NCBI GenBank assembly: GCA_003509545.1
Contig: DOLC01000126.1
Span: forward strand, 1-5,891
Source of the DNA: Peptococcaceae bacterium
GTDB taxonomy: Bacteria; Bacillota; DSM-521; Neomoorellales; Neomoorellaceae
Direction of reading: 5' to 3'
DNA length: 5,891 nt
Shown here piece by piece: positions 1-5,814 of the stretch. The position numbers were made by a program, and so were the translations under genes. Position 1 is the stretch's first letter. Every line of letters starts with the position of its first letter. The notes under the pieces were generated by a model, which did not search any database, had not been told where the DNA came from, and was given only the letters and a program-made list of their open reading frames with translations.

Positions 1-41
1 GGCCGGAATCAAAACTGGGGATGCACCAGACCGTCCTTTTC

Positions 42-70
42 TTGACAAGGAGGCACCGTCAATTTATAAT
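42..70 (+). promoter_or_regulatory. Sigma-A promoter of the cysE-cysS T-box transcript
   Basis: The -35 box TTGACA (42-47) and the -10 box TATAAT (65-70) both match the consensus exactly and are separated by the ideal 17 bases. Transcription should start near 76-78, which leaves a leader of about 285 bases before cysE. A consensus-strength promoter is what is expected when control is exerted afterwards by premature termination, as in T-box genes. No operator-like repeat is visible around it. Confidence 0.9.
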
Positions 71-94
71 GGCAGCAAAGGCTAAAGGCAAGGA

Positions 95-336
95 ATGGGG
101 AGAGTAGACACCATCCGCCGCCTCCAGAGAGGGATCGCCGGGGGCTGGAAGCGATCCCAGGCGAGCCGGTGTCGAAGTGCACCCAGGAGCTGTACGGCCG
201 AAGGCCAGTAGGTCGTAACGGTGGGCCCCGTTAACGGCCGTCGGTGCCCTCGGGCGCCGGTAGAGGGGGGGATTTTTTCCCAAACAGGGTGGAACCGCGG
301 AGGCCCTTCGTCCCTGGCGTGACGAAGGGTCTTTTT
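95..336 (+). promoter_or_regulatory. T-box leader (riboswitch) specific for tRNA-Cys
   Basis: This untranslated leader senses uncharged tRNA-Cys and decides between termination and read-through into cysE-cysS. Stem I is formed by ACACC (108-112) pairing with GGTGT (168-172), and is topped by a perfect 7-bp hairpin, GGGATCG (131-137) with CGATCCC (152-158). The specifier loop follows the 3' strand and carries the cysteine codon TGC (178-180), followed by A, as is usual in this family. Further hairpins occupy 216-233 (TAACGG/CCGTTA) and about 242-259. The conserved T-box sequence AGGGTGGAACCGCGG lies at 286-300. Its TGGA bulge would pair with a tRNA ending UCCA, which suits the U73 discriminator known for tRNA-Cys. 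AGGG (286-289) can pair with CCCT (312-315) to form the antiterminator, competing with the terminator. Sequence motif, specifier and downstream genes all agree. Confidence 0.95.
302..336 (+). terminator. T-box-controlled intrinsic terminator
   Basis: Bases 302-312 and 321-331 pair over 11 bp (core CCCTTCGTC with GACGAAGGG, with one G-T pair near the base) around an 8-base loop, followed by five T residues (332-336). The 5' strand overlaps the CCCT used by the antiterminator, so the two structures exclude each other. When cysteine is plentiful and tRNA-Cys is charged, this hairpin is expected to stop transcription before cysE. Confidence 0.92.
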
Positions 337-360
337 AATAACGGACGAGGTGAAAGCTTT

Positions 361-1080
361 ATGGGGTGGAAGAGTATTAAGCGGGACGTACAGGCTGTTT
401 TCGATCGGGACCCGGCGGCGCGCAGTCTGCTGGAGGTCCTCTTGTGCTATCCCGGATTTCATGCGGTCCTTCTGCACCGCGTGGCCCACTTTTTCCACCG
501 GAAGGGCCTTACCCTTCTGGCCCGCCTGATCTCTCAGGTAAACCGTATGGTAACGGGTATAGAAATCCACCCGGGAGCCAAACTGGGTGAAGGGGTTTTT
601 ATCGACCATGGCATGGGAGTAGTCATCGGGGAGACGGCGGAAGTGGGTAATAACGTCACCATCTACCAAGGGGTGACCCTGGGGGGTACGGGCAAGGAGA
701 GGGGTAAGCGGCACCCCACCGTGGGCGACAACGTGGTCATCGGCGCTGGAGCCAAGGTTCTGGGCAATATTACCATCGGCGATAACGTAAAAATCGGCGC
801 CGGCTCTGTGGTACTCAGGGACGTACCCCCTAACTGTACGGTGGTGGGAGTACCTGGTAAAGTGGTGGTCCGAGACGGCCGTAACATTGCCGATGCCCAG
901 GTAAGCGAAATTGATCTGCACCACGAGGACCTTCCCGATCCGGTGGCCGAGATGCTCTTGTGCCTGCAGCGCCAGATACAGCGCCTGGAAAAGCGCCTGG
1001 AAGAACTGGAGGGTAGAAGTTTTGAGCCTTCATCTGTTCAATACCCTGACGGGTACCAAGGAAGAGTTCGTTCCTGCTGA
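361..1080 (+). CDS. cysE: Serine O-acetyltransferase
   Basis: CysE transfers acetyl from acetyl-CoA to L-serine, giving O-acetylserine, the committed precursor of cysteine; it acts in the cytosol. The ATG at 361 is chosen because GAGGTGA (347-353) sits 7 bases before it and it lies just after the T-box terminator; the in-frame ATG at 244 falls inside the leader RNA. The 239-residue protein has a short helical N-terminal part (about 1-60) and then a left-handed beta-helix of hexapeptide repeats (about 65-190). The active-site pair is D82-H83 in the segment IDHGMGVVIGETA; R117-H118-P119 matches the conserved loop and the GGTGK segment is at 108-112. Residue E68 stands where the E. coli enzyme has an active-site Asp. 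A charged coiled-coil-like helix follows near 208-225. This is the short Firmicute form, with less N-terminal domain than the E. coli enzyme. The last 20 or so residues are encoded inside cysS and the protein ends in Cys, not Ile. Confidence 0.95.
   Translation: MGWKSIKRDVQAVFDRDPAARSLLEVLLCYPGFHAVLLHRVAHFFHRKGLTLLARLISQVNRMVTGIEIHPGAKLGEGVFIDHGMGVVIGETAEVGNNVTIYQGVTLGGTGKERGKRHPTVGDNVVIGAGAKVLGNITIGDNVKIGAGSVVLRDVPPNCTVVGVPGKVVVRDGRNIADAQVSEIDLHHEDLPDPVAEMLLCLQRQIQRLEKRLEELEGRSFEPSSVQYPDGYQGRVRSC
1008..1024 (+). promoter_or_regulatory. Ribosome binding site and TTG start of cysS inside cysE
   Basis: GGAGGG (1008-1013) lies 8 bases before TTG (1022-1024). This decides the start of cysS, because the residues that follow (SLHLFNTLTG) align with the conserved N-terminus of cysteinyl-tRNA synthetases. 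Starting further back would add unrelated sequence, and the next ATG (1098) would remove the first beta strand and leave MYVCGPT at the very end. Confidence 0.75.
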
Positions 1081-2491
1081 GCCGGGATTTGTCAGGATGT
1101 ACGTCTGCGGCCCCACCACCTATAACTACATCCATCTGGGCAATGCCCGACCCCTGGTGGTTTTCGACGCCCTGCGCCGCTATTTGGAATACCGTGGATA
1201 TGAGGTCTTGTATGTGCAGAACTTTACCGACATTGACGATAAGATTATCCAGAGGGCCCGGGAAGAAGGCCTGCCCGCCCAGGACGTGGCCGCCCGCTAT
1301 ATCCGGGAATTCTTTCTGGATGCCGACGCTCTAAACGTCAGGCGGGCCAGCCTCTATCCCCGGGTGAGCCGCCACATCGGGGATATCATCCGCGCCGTAG
1401 ACGATTTGATCCGGCGGGGTTACGCCTACGTGACCGAGGGGGACGTCTACTTCTCCGTGGAGAAGTTCCCCCCCTACGGCAAGCTGTCTCGCCGCCGGCC
1501 GGAGGAAATGATGGCCGGGGCCCGGGTGGAGGTCGGCGAGGACAAGAGGAACCCCCTGGACTTTGCCCTCTGGAAGAAGGCCCGGCCCGGCGAGCCGGCC
1601 TGGGACAGCCCCTGGGGACCCGGCCGGCCGGGCTGGCACATCGAATGCTCCACCATGGCCCTGAAATACCTGGGCCCTTCCTTCGATATCCACGGCGGGG
1701 GAGCAGATCTCATCTTTCCCCACCATGAAAACGAAATCGCCCAGGCCGAGGCCTTGACGGGCAGGCCCTTCGCCCGGTTCTGGCTCCACAACGGGTTCAT
1801 CACCGTCAATAAAGAGAAGATGTCCAAATCCAAGGACAACTTCTTTCTTCTTCGGGAGGTCCTTAGGCGGTTCAGGCCCCAGGCCGTACGCCTGTATCTT
1901 TTGGGCACCCATTATCGCAGCCCCCTGGACTTTGCGGACGAATACCTGGAGGAGGCCGAGCGGGCCTACGAACGCCTGGCCAACGCCCGGGCGGCCCTGG
2001 ACGAGGCCCTGGCCGCCGCGGGCGGCCGGGAAGGGGGGGACACCGGGAACCCCGAAGGGGCAGAGGCAACCTCGGCCGCCTTGGAACTTACGGAACGGGT
2101 AAGATCCTTGCGCTCCAAAATAGAAGGGGCCTTGGACGACGATTTCAACACCGCCCAGGCCCTGGGCGTCTTGTACGAACTGGTGCGGGAGCTCAACACC
2201 TTTGTCAACCGCGGGGAGAAGGGGCCGGGAACGGCAGAAGCCCTGGCCGAGGCGGCCTCCGTTTTAGACGAGCTGGGAGAGGGCGTGTTGGGCCTCTTCA
2301 GCGGCGGCAAGCAGGAGGAGGACGGGGGACTGGTGGCCGGACTGGTGGAGCTCATCCTCTCCCTCCGCCAGGATGCCCGCCGGCGTAAAGACTGGGCCAC
2401 GGCCGACTATTTACGGGATCGCCTCAAGGAGCTGGGGATTATCCTGGAAGACACCCCCCACGGTGTCCGGTGGAGGCTCCGCCGCGGGTGA
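1022..2491 (+). CDS. cysS: Cysteinyl-tRNA synthetase
   Basis: CysS is the class I aminoacyl-tRNA synthetase that joins cysteine to tRNA-Cys with ATP. From the TTG at 1022 it has 489 residues, slightly longer than the usual 460-480. The Rossmann catalytic core carries the HIGH motif as HLGN (38-41) and the KMSKS motif exactly (266-270). The zinc ligands that select cysteine are all present: C29 (in MYVCGPT), C209 (in WHIECS), H234 and E238 (in HHENE). The C-terminal half is the helical anticodon-binding part. A Gly/Glu-rich stretch around residues 340-360 looks like a small low-complexity insertion and accounts for the extra length. The gene begins 59 bases inside cysE, so the two are probably translated together, and both are under the T-box. 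Its stop overlaps the probable start of mrnC. Confidence 0.97.
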   Translation: MSLHLFNTLTGTKEEFVPAEPGFVRMYVCGPTTYNYIHLGNARPLVVFDALRRYLEYRGYEVLYVQNFTDIDDKIIQRAREEGLPAQDVAARYIREFFLDADALNVRRASLYPRVSRHIGDIIRAVDDLIRRGYAYVTEGDVYFSVEKFPPYGKLSRRRPEEMMAGARVEVGEDKRNPLDFALWKKARPGEPAWDSPWGPGRPGWHIECSTMALKYLGPSFDIHGGGADLIFPHHENEIAQAEALTGRPFARFWLHNGFITVNKEKMSKSKDNFFLLREVLRRFRPQAVRLYLLGTHYRSPLDFADEYLEEAERAYERLANARAALDEALAAAGGREGGDTGNPEGAEATSAALELTERVRSLRSKIEGALDDDFNTAQALGVLYELVRELNTFVNRGEKGPGTAEALAEAASVLDELGEGVLGLFSGGKQEEDGGLVAGLVELILSLRQDARRRKDWATADYLRDRLKELGIILEDTPHGVRWRLRRG

Positions 2492-2925
2492 GGCGGGGGG
2501 AGGAATTGTTGCCCGTCTTGGGTCGCCTTCAGGTGGACCAGGTGGAGGAGCTCTCCCCCCTGGTCCTGGCCTACGTGGGCGACGCTGTTTACGAGCTGCT
2601 GGTGCGGAGTTATCTGGTCCAGGAAAGGGCTGCCCGGGTGGACGCCCTTCACCGGGAAGCGGTGGAGTTTGTGGCCGCGGTGAATCAGGCCCGCCTGGTA
2701 CCCCTCCTGGAGGAAAGGCTTACGCCCGAAGAAAAGGAAGTCCTCCGGCGCGGGCGCAATGCCAGGCCCGGCCACCTGCCGCGGCATGCCACGCCCCTGG
2801 AGTATCGCTACAGCACGGCCCTGGAAACCCTTTTCGGCTACCTTTACCTCAAGGGCGAATGGACCCGCCTGGGGCAGGTGTTCGCTGTCGTTTGCGACCT
2901 GGTAAAGGGGGGACAAGGCCCATGA
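2488..2925 (+). CDS. mrnC: Mini-ribonuclease III
   Basis: MrnC is a small dimeric RNase III-type endonuclease without a double-stranded-RNA-binding domain; in Bacillus it matures the ends of 23S rRNA. The fold is shown by the signature AYVGDAVYE, with the metal-binding D32 and E36, by RGRNA (88-92) and by YRYSTALE (106-113), whose E113 is the second catalytic acid. Length (145 residues) suits the family. The start is uncertain. GTG 2488 gives a GTGA overlap with the cysS stop and has GGAGG 11 bases upstream. TTG 2509 gives 138 residues and has GGGGAGG 5 bases upstream. GTG 2470 has no clear ribosome binding site. The conserved region starts after all three. It lies directly downstream of cysS, as in many Firmicutes, and overlaps thyX by ATGA. 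Confidence 0.93.
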   Translation: MRRGEELLPVLGRLQVDQVEELSPLVLAYVGDAVYELLVRSYLVQERAARVDALHREAVEFVAAVNQARLVPLLEERLTPEEKEVLRRGRNARPGHLPRHATPLEYRYSTALETLFGYLYLKGEWTRLGQVFAVVCDLVKGGQGP

Positions 2926-3626
2926 TCATCGAGAAACCCCGGGTATTGGTGCCCCAGAGCGCCCTAGACCCCCGTATCCTGGAAAAACTGGAGCGTTATG
3001 CCCGGGTGTGCTATAAGTCCGAGGGCAAAATAAAAGGGGACACGGCGGCACCCTTCCTGAGGAATATCCTACAGCGGGGGCACGAGTCGGTCATCGAACA
3101 CGAAAAGATTACGGTCTTAATGGTGGTGGACCGGGGTATATCCCATGAGATCGTAAGGCACCGCCTCGGATCTTACAGCCAGGAATCGACCAGGTACTGC
3201 AATTACAGCCGGGAACAATTCGGCAGGGAGATAACGGTCATCGAACCCTTTTTCCTGGTGGGCAAAGAGGAGTACCGGTACTGGGAGGAGGCCTGCTTGG
3301 TGGCCGAGAAAAGCTATATGGCTTTGCTCAAGACCTACAGCCCCCAGGAAGCGCGTTCGGTTTTGCCCACCTCCCTCAAGACGGAGGTGGTGGTCACCTA
3401 CAATTTAAGGGAATGGCGACATTTCTTCCGCCTGCGGTGTTCCCCGGCGGCCCACCCGCAGATGCGGCAGGTGGCCGTCCCCTTGCTCCTGCTTTTCCGG
3501 TCCAAGCTCCCCGTGCTCTTCGAGGACATCCCCTATGATGGCCAATTCCCCCGGGAACACTACGCCCGGGTGGTGCTCACCGACGATCTTTTCAATCCCC
3601 TGGAGCCCCGGCAGGACGGGAACTAG
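2922..3626 (+). CDS. thyX: Flavin-dependent thymidylate synthase
   Basis: ThyX makes dTMP from dUMP using methylene-tetrahydrofolate as carbon donor and FAD/NADPH for reduction, replacing ThyA and yielding tetrahydrofolate rather than dihydrofolate. The family signature RHRX7S is present at 79-89 (RHRLGSYSQES), followed by TRY. GHESVIEH (53-60) and the C-terminal active-site segment NLREWRHFFRLR (161-172) also match; N161, R163 and R172 correspond to substrate- and flavin-site residues in the Thermotoga enzyme. The length of 234 residues is normal. The ATG at 2922 overlaps the mrnC stop as ATGA, and a G-rich ribosome binding site (AAGGGGGGA, about 2905-2913) precedes it by 8 bases. The active form is a homotetramer. 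Its position between two rRNA-maturation genes suggests co-transcription rather than a shared pathway. Confidence 0.97.
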   Translation: MIIEKPRVLVPQSALDPRILEKLERYARVCYKSEGKIKGDTAAPFLRNILQRGHESVIEHEKITVLMVVDRGISHEIVRHRLGSYSQESTRYCNYSREQFGREITVIEPFFLVGKEEYRYWEEACLVAEKSYMALLKTYSPQEARSVLPTSLKTEVVVTYNLREWRHFFRLRCSPAAHPQMRQVAVPLLLLFRSKLPVLFEDIPYDGQFPREHYARVVLTDDLFNPLEPRQDGN

Positions 3627-3646
3627 AAAGGAGGCCCGGCCGAAGG

Positions 3647-4408
3647 ATGGAAGAAATCCTGGCAGGACGCCAGGCGGTGAAGGAGGCCTTGAAGGCCGGC
3701 CGCCCCATGAACAAGATCCTGGTGGCCCGCGGTGCCGGGGGGCGTGCGGTGGCGGAAATCGCGGCCCTGGCCCGGGAGCGGGGAGTGCCCCTGCAGCAGG
3801 TGGAACGCCGGGCCCTGACCCGGCTGGCTGGCGAGGTGGTCCACCAGGGGGTGGTGGCCCTGACGGCGGCCAAGGGCTACGTGGAGCTGGAGGATCTTCT
3901 GGAGGCTTCCCGCCGGAGGCAGGAGCCCCCCTTCCTGCTGATGCTCGACGGCGTGGAAGACCCCCAGAACCTGGGGGCCATCCTCCGGCTGGCCGATGCT
4001 TGCGGGGTCCACGGGGTGATTATCCCCCGTCGCCGCAGCGCCGGCCTGTCGCCGGCCGTAGCCCGCGCGGCGGCAGGAGCCGTGGAGTACGTCCCGGTGG
4101 CACGGGTGGCGAACCTTGCCACCACGTTGGAAGCCCTTAAAGAACGGGGCCTTTGGGCCATCGGCGCCGAGGGGGACGGGGAAACCCTGGCTTTCGCGGC
4201 GGACTTTACTTTGCCCTTGGTTCTGGTGTTGGGAGGCGAAGGGAAGGGATTGTCCGCCTTGGTCAGGCGCAGGTGCGATGTGGTGGTCAGGCTTCCCATG
4301 CGGGGCCACGTCAACTCCTTAAACGTGGCCGCCGCCGCAGCCGTCCTTCTCTATGAAGTAGTTCGCCAGCGGGGGCTTACCGGGGTTAGCCAGGGGAATG
4401 GGTCATGA
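3647..4408 (+). CDS. rlmB: 23S rRNA (guanosine-2'-O-)-methyltransferase RlmB (SPOUT/TrmH family)
   Basis: RlmB uses S-adenosylmethionine to methylate a ribose 2'-OH in 23S rRNA (G2251 in E. coli, in the P loop of the peptidyl-transferase centre). The 253-residue protein has a small N-terminal substrate-binding domain (about 1-75) that opens with the typical GRQAVKEAL, then a SPOUT knotted domain. Motif 1 is DPQNLGAILR (105-114, with N108 and R114), motif 2 is LVLGGEGKGLS (about 193-203) and motif 3 is LPMRGHVNSLNVA (216-228). A strong AAAGGAGG (3627-3634) sits 12 bases before the ATG, directly after the thyX stop. The gene overlaps yacP by ATGA. The family includes related rRNA and tRNA ribose methylases (TrmH, YacO), so the exact target base is inferred from architecture and from the cysS-mrnC-rlmB-yacP order. 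Confidence 0.93.
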   Translation: MEEILAGRQAVKEALKAGRPMNKILVARGAGGRAVAEIAALARERGVPLQQVERRALTRLAGEVVHQGVVALTAAKGYVELEDLLEASRRRQEPPFLLMLDGVEDPQNLGAILRLADACGVHGVIIPRRRSAGLSPAVARAAAGAVEYVPVARVANLATTLEALKERGLWAIGAEGDGETLAFAADFTLPLVLVLGGEGKGLSALVRRRCDVVVRLPMRGHVNSLNVAAAAAVLLYEVVRQRGLTGVSQGNGS

Positions 4409-4911
4409 CCGTACTAATTCTTGACGGGTATAACGTTATACATAGCTGGCCCGATCTTCTCCGGCTCAAAGAATCAAATTTAGGCCACGCCAGGGATAAA
4501 CTAATAGAAGAGATGATCAACCTGCAGCCCCTCCTGGGGGTGGAAGTGGAGATCTTCATCGTCTTCGACGCCTACCGCCTCGGCGGACGGGACGGCGGGC
4601 AGGAAGAACAGGGCGGCGTCCGGGTGATTTACACCCGACGGGGAGAGACGGCAGACACCTGTATTGAAAGGCTGGTGGGGGAGCTGGTGGCCGCCGGAAG
4701 GGAAGTGGTGGTGGTAACCGGGGATTGGCTGGAGCAGAGGGTGGTGTGGGGAAAGGGAGCCCTGCGCTTGTCGCCCGGGGGATTAAAGGCATTGATGCTG
4801 GAAGTGCGCCGGGAAATGGAGGGTTACACCGGCGGGTGGGATTACAATCCCCTGGACGGCCACCTATCACCCCGGGAACGGACGATCCTGGAAAAATGGC
4901 GAAGGGGATAG
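4405..4911 (+). CDS. rae1: NYN-domain ribosome-associated endoribonuclease (YacP/Rae1)
   Basis: Proteins of this family are PIN-like NYN nucleases; Bacillus subtilis Rae1 (YacP) enters the ribosomal A site and cuts mRNA during translation. The 168-residue length is normal. The N-terminal strand LILDGYNVIHSWP carries D7 and N10, and the other acidic active-site candidates are D55 (in IVFDAYR), E81 and D84 (in RRGETADTCIE) and D107 (in VVTGDWLEQ). The C-terminus (DYNPLDGHLSPRERTILEKWRRG) is a basic helix, which fits binding to RNA or the ribosome. ATG 4405 overlaps the rlmB stop, so translation is probably coupled. This is the last gene of the cluster, just before sigH, as in B. subtilis. Cleavage specificity in this organism cannot be read from sequence. 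Confidence 0.92.
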   Translation: MTVLILDGYNVIHSWPDLLRLKESNLGHARDKLIEEMINLQPLLGVEVEIFIVFDAYRLGGRDGGQEEQGGVRVIYTRRGETADTCIERLVGELVAAGREVVVVTGDWLEQRVVWGKGALRLSPGGLKALMLEVRREMEGYTGGWDYNPLDGHLSPRERTILEKWRRG

Positions 4912-4955
4912 AGAGGAGGTAGGCCGGGCTGTAAGGGGAGGAAATTTTTCGAGTC

Positions 4956-4984
4956 TTGCTCTAGGGGTCGATTTCCGGTATAAT
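4956..4984 (+). promoter_or_regulatory. Probable sigma-A promoter of sigH
   Basis: In the 152-base gap between yacP and sigH, TATAAT (4979-4984) is preceded at 17 bases by TTGCTC (4956-4961), which matches 4 of 6 consensus bases. The start point would be near 4991, giving a leader of about 70 bases. The local sequence is much richer in A+T than the flanking genes. No clear intrinsic terminator separates yacP from this promoter, so some read-through from upstream is possible. In Bacillus sigH is transcribed by sigma-A and repressed by AbrB; no AbrB site can be recognised by eye. Confidence 0.72.
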
Positions 4985-5045
4985 TAATGTTGCCTTGGAC
5001 AAGGATATATAGCCTCCCGAAACATAGAATTTATATGGAGAAACC

Positions 5046-5056
5046 GGAGGCGGAGG
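5046..5056 (+). promoter_or_regulatory. Tandem Shine-Dalgarno sequences of sigH
   Basis: Two copies of GGAGG stand side by side at 5046-5050 and 5052-5056. The second is 7 bases before the sigH ATG and is the better placed; the first is 13 bases away. GCCTCC at 5012-5017 in the same leader is complementary to GGAGGC in either copy, so one site could be masked while the other stays open. Confidence 0.6.
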
Positions 5057-5063
5057 CGGTGCC

Positions 5064-5708
5064 ATGAGCGTCAATCTCCAGCGCGAGACCTTCCATAGCT
5101 ACGAGGTCATGGGGGACGAGGAAATCGTTACTCTCGCTCAGGAGGGGGATGACGTAGCCCAGGAGTATTTGATAAATAAATATCGCAATTTTGTAAGGGC
5201 CAAAGCGCGGGCCTATTTCCTAGTGGGGGCCGACAGGGAAGACATCATCCAGGAGGGGATGATCGGCCTCTACAAGGCTATACGGGATTTCCGGGGCGAC
5301 AAATTGTCGTCTTTCCGGGCCTTTGCTGAGCTGTGTATTACGCGCCAGATTATCACGGCCATCAAGACGGCCACCCGTCAGAAGCATATCCCCCTCAATT
5401 CCTATGTGTCCCTGAACAAACCGGTCTACGACGAAGATTCCGACCGCACCCTTCTGGACATCATCTCCGGTTCCCGGATCGCCGATCCCGAAGAGCTGAT
5501 AATCAGCCGGGAGGAATTTTACAATATCGAGGAGAAGATGGGAGAGATCTTAAGCTCCCTGGAGCGAGAGGTTTTAATGTCCTACCTGGAGGGCAAGTCC
5601 TACCAGGAGATCGCCCTAGACCTCCAGCGCCACGTTAAGTCCATCGATAACGCCCTCCAAAGGGTAAAAAGGAAGCTGGAGCGCTATCTGGAAAGGCGGG
5701 ACGCCTAA
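5064..5708 (+). CDS. sigH: RNA polymerase sigma factor SigH (sporulation, Spo0H type)
   Basis: SigH directs RNA polymerase to transition-state and early sporulation genes. The 214-residue length is close to the usual 218. Region 2 covers about 33-110: the core-binding part is DREDIIQEGMIGLYKAIRDF (58-76), followed by the -10-melting helix FRAFAELCITRQIITAIKTATRQKHIP. Region 4 covers about 155-210, with the helix-turn-helix YQEIALDLQRHVKSIDNALQRVKRKLERYLE that recognises the -35 box and is the hallmark of the Spo0H group. The acidic linker 121-150 replaces region 3. ATG 5064 has GGAGG 7 bases upstream and its own promoter. The position after yacP and before a tRNA gene matches the Firmicute order, in which rpmG-secE-nusG usually follow. 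The presence of SigH suggests, but does not prove, that the host makes spores. Confidence 0.97.
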   Translation: MSVNLQRETFHSYEVMGDEEIVTLAQEGDDVAQEYLINKYRNFVRAKARAYFLVGADREDIIQEGMIGLYKAIRDFRGDKLSSFRAFAELCITRQIITAIKTATRQKHIPLNSYVSLNKPVYDEDSDRTLLDIISGSRIADPEELIISREEFYNIEEKMGEILSSLEREVLMSYLEGKSYQEIALDLQRHVKSIDNALQRVKRKLERYLERRDA

Positions 5709-5748
5709 GGAGAAGCCCTTCAGGGCAAGAAATGGCAGGCCAAAGGCC

Positions 5749-5777
5749 TTGACGGCTGCTCCGGGAGTTGATATAAT
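5749..5777 (+). promoter_or_regulatory. Sigma-A promoter of the tRNA-Tyr transcript
   Basis: TTGACG (5749-5754) and TATAAT (5772-5777) are 17 bases apart, and TG (5769-5770) one base before the -10 box makes it an extended -10 promoter. Transcription should begin near 5784, about 30 bases before the tRNA. This strength suits a stable-RNA gene. It lies in the 106-base gap after sigH; the small hairpin AGGCC/GGCCT (5737-5749) abuts the -35 box but has no T-tract. Confidence 0.85.
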
Positions 5778-5814
5778 TACTTCTGCGTCTGGGAAAACTG
5801 AAGAGCGAAAAAGG

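Noticed and set aside
1..41. End of an upstream gene
   Set aside because: Short open frames cross the left edge, but none gives a recognisable protein end, so nothing can be supported.
244..360. Upstream in-frame extension of cysE starting at ATG 244
   Set aside because: It would translate the T-box and terminator RNA; ATG 361 has a well-spaced GAGGTGA and starts where CysE homology starts.
82..924. A long open frame on the minus strand (about 280 codons) opposite the leader and cysE
   Set aside because: It overlaps the T-box and cysE, has no ribosome binding site or recognisable domain, and GC-rich genes commonly leave long open frames on the opposite strand.
1331..1912. Minus-strand open frames opposite cysS
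   Set aside because: They are rich in Gly, Pro and Arg, carry no motif and run opposite strongly conserved CysS sequence, so they are shadows of that gene.
3535..4140. A plus-strand open frame of about 200 codons in another frame of thyX and rlmB
   Set aside because: Its translation is a low-complexity Gly/Pro/Arg sequence, which is typical of reading a GC-rich gene out of frame.
5002..5030. A possible SigH-type promoter (AGGATAT at 5002-5008 and GAAT at 5027-5030) that would make sigH self-activating
   Set aside because: The spacing between the elements is about 3 bases too long for the known consensus, and a good sigma-A promoter lies just upstream.
5035..5067. A 10-codon open frame whose stop overlaps the sigH ATG, like a leader peptide
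   Set aside because: It has no ribosome binding site and contains the sigH Shine-Dalgarno sequences as its codons, so it is probably coincidence.
5715..5749. Two small hairpins after sigH (GCCC/GGGC at 5715-5726 and AGGCC/GGCCT at 5737-5749) as a terminator
   Set aside because: The stems are only 4-5 bp and neither is followed by a run of T.
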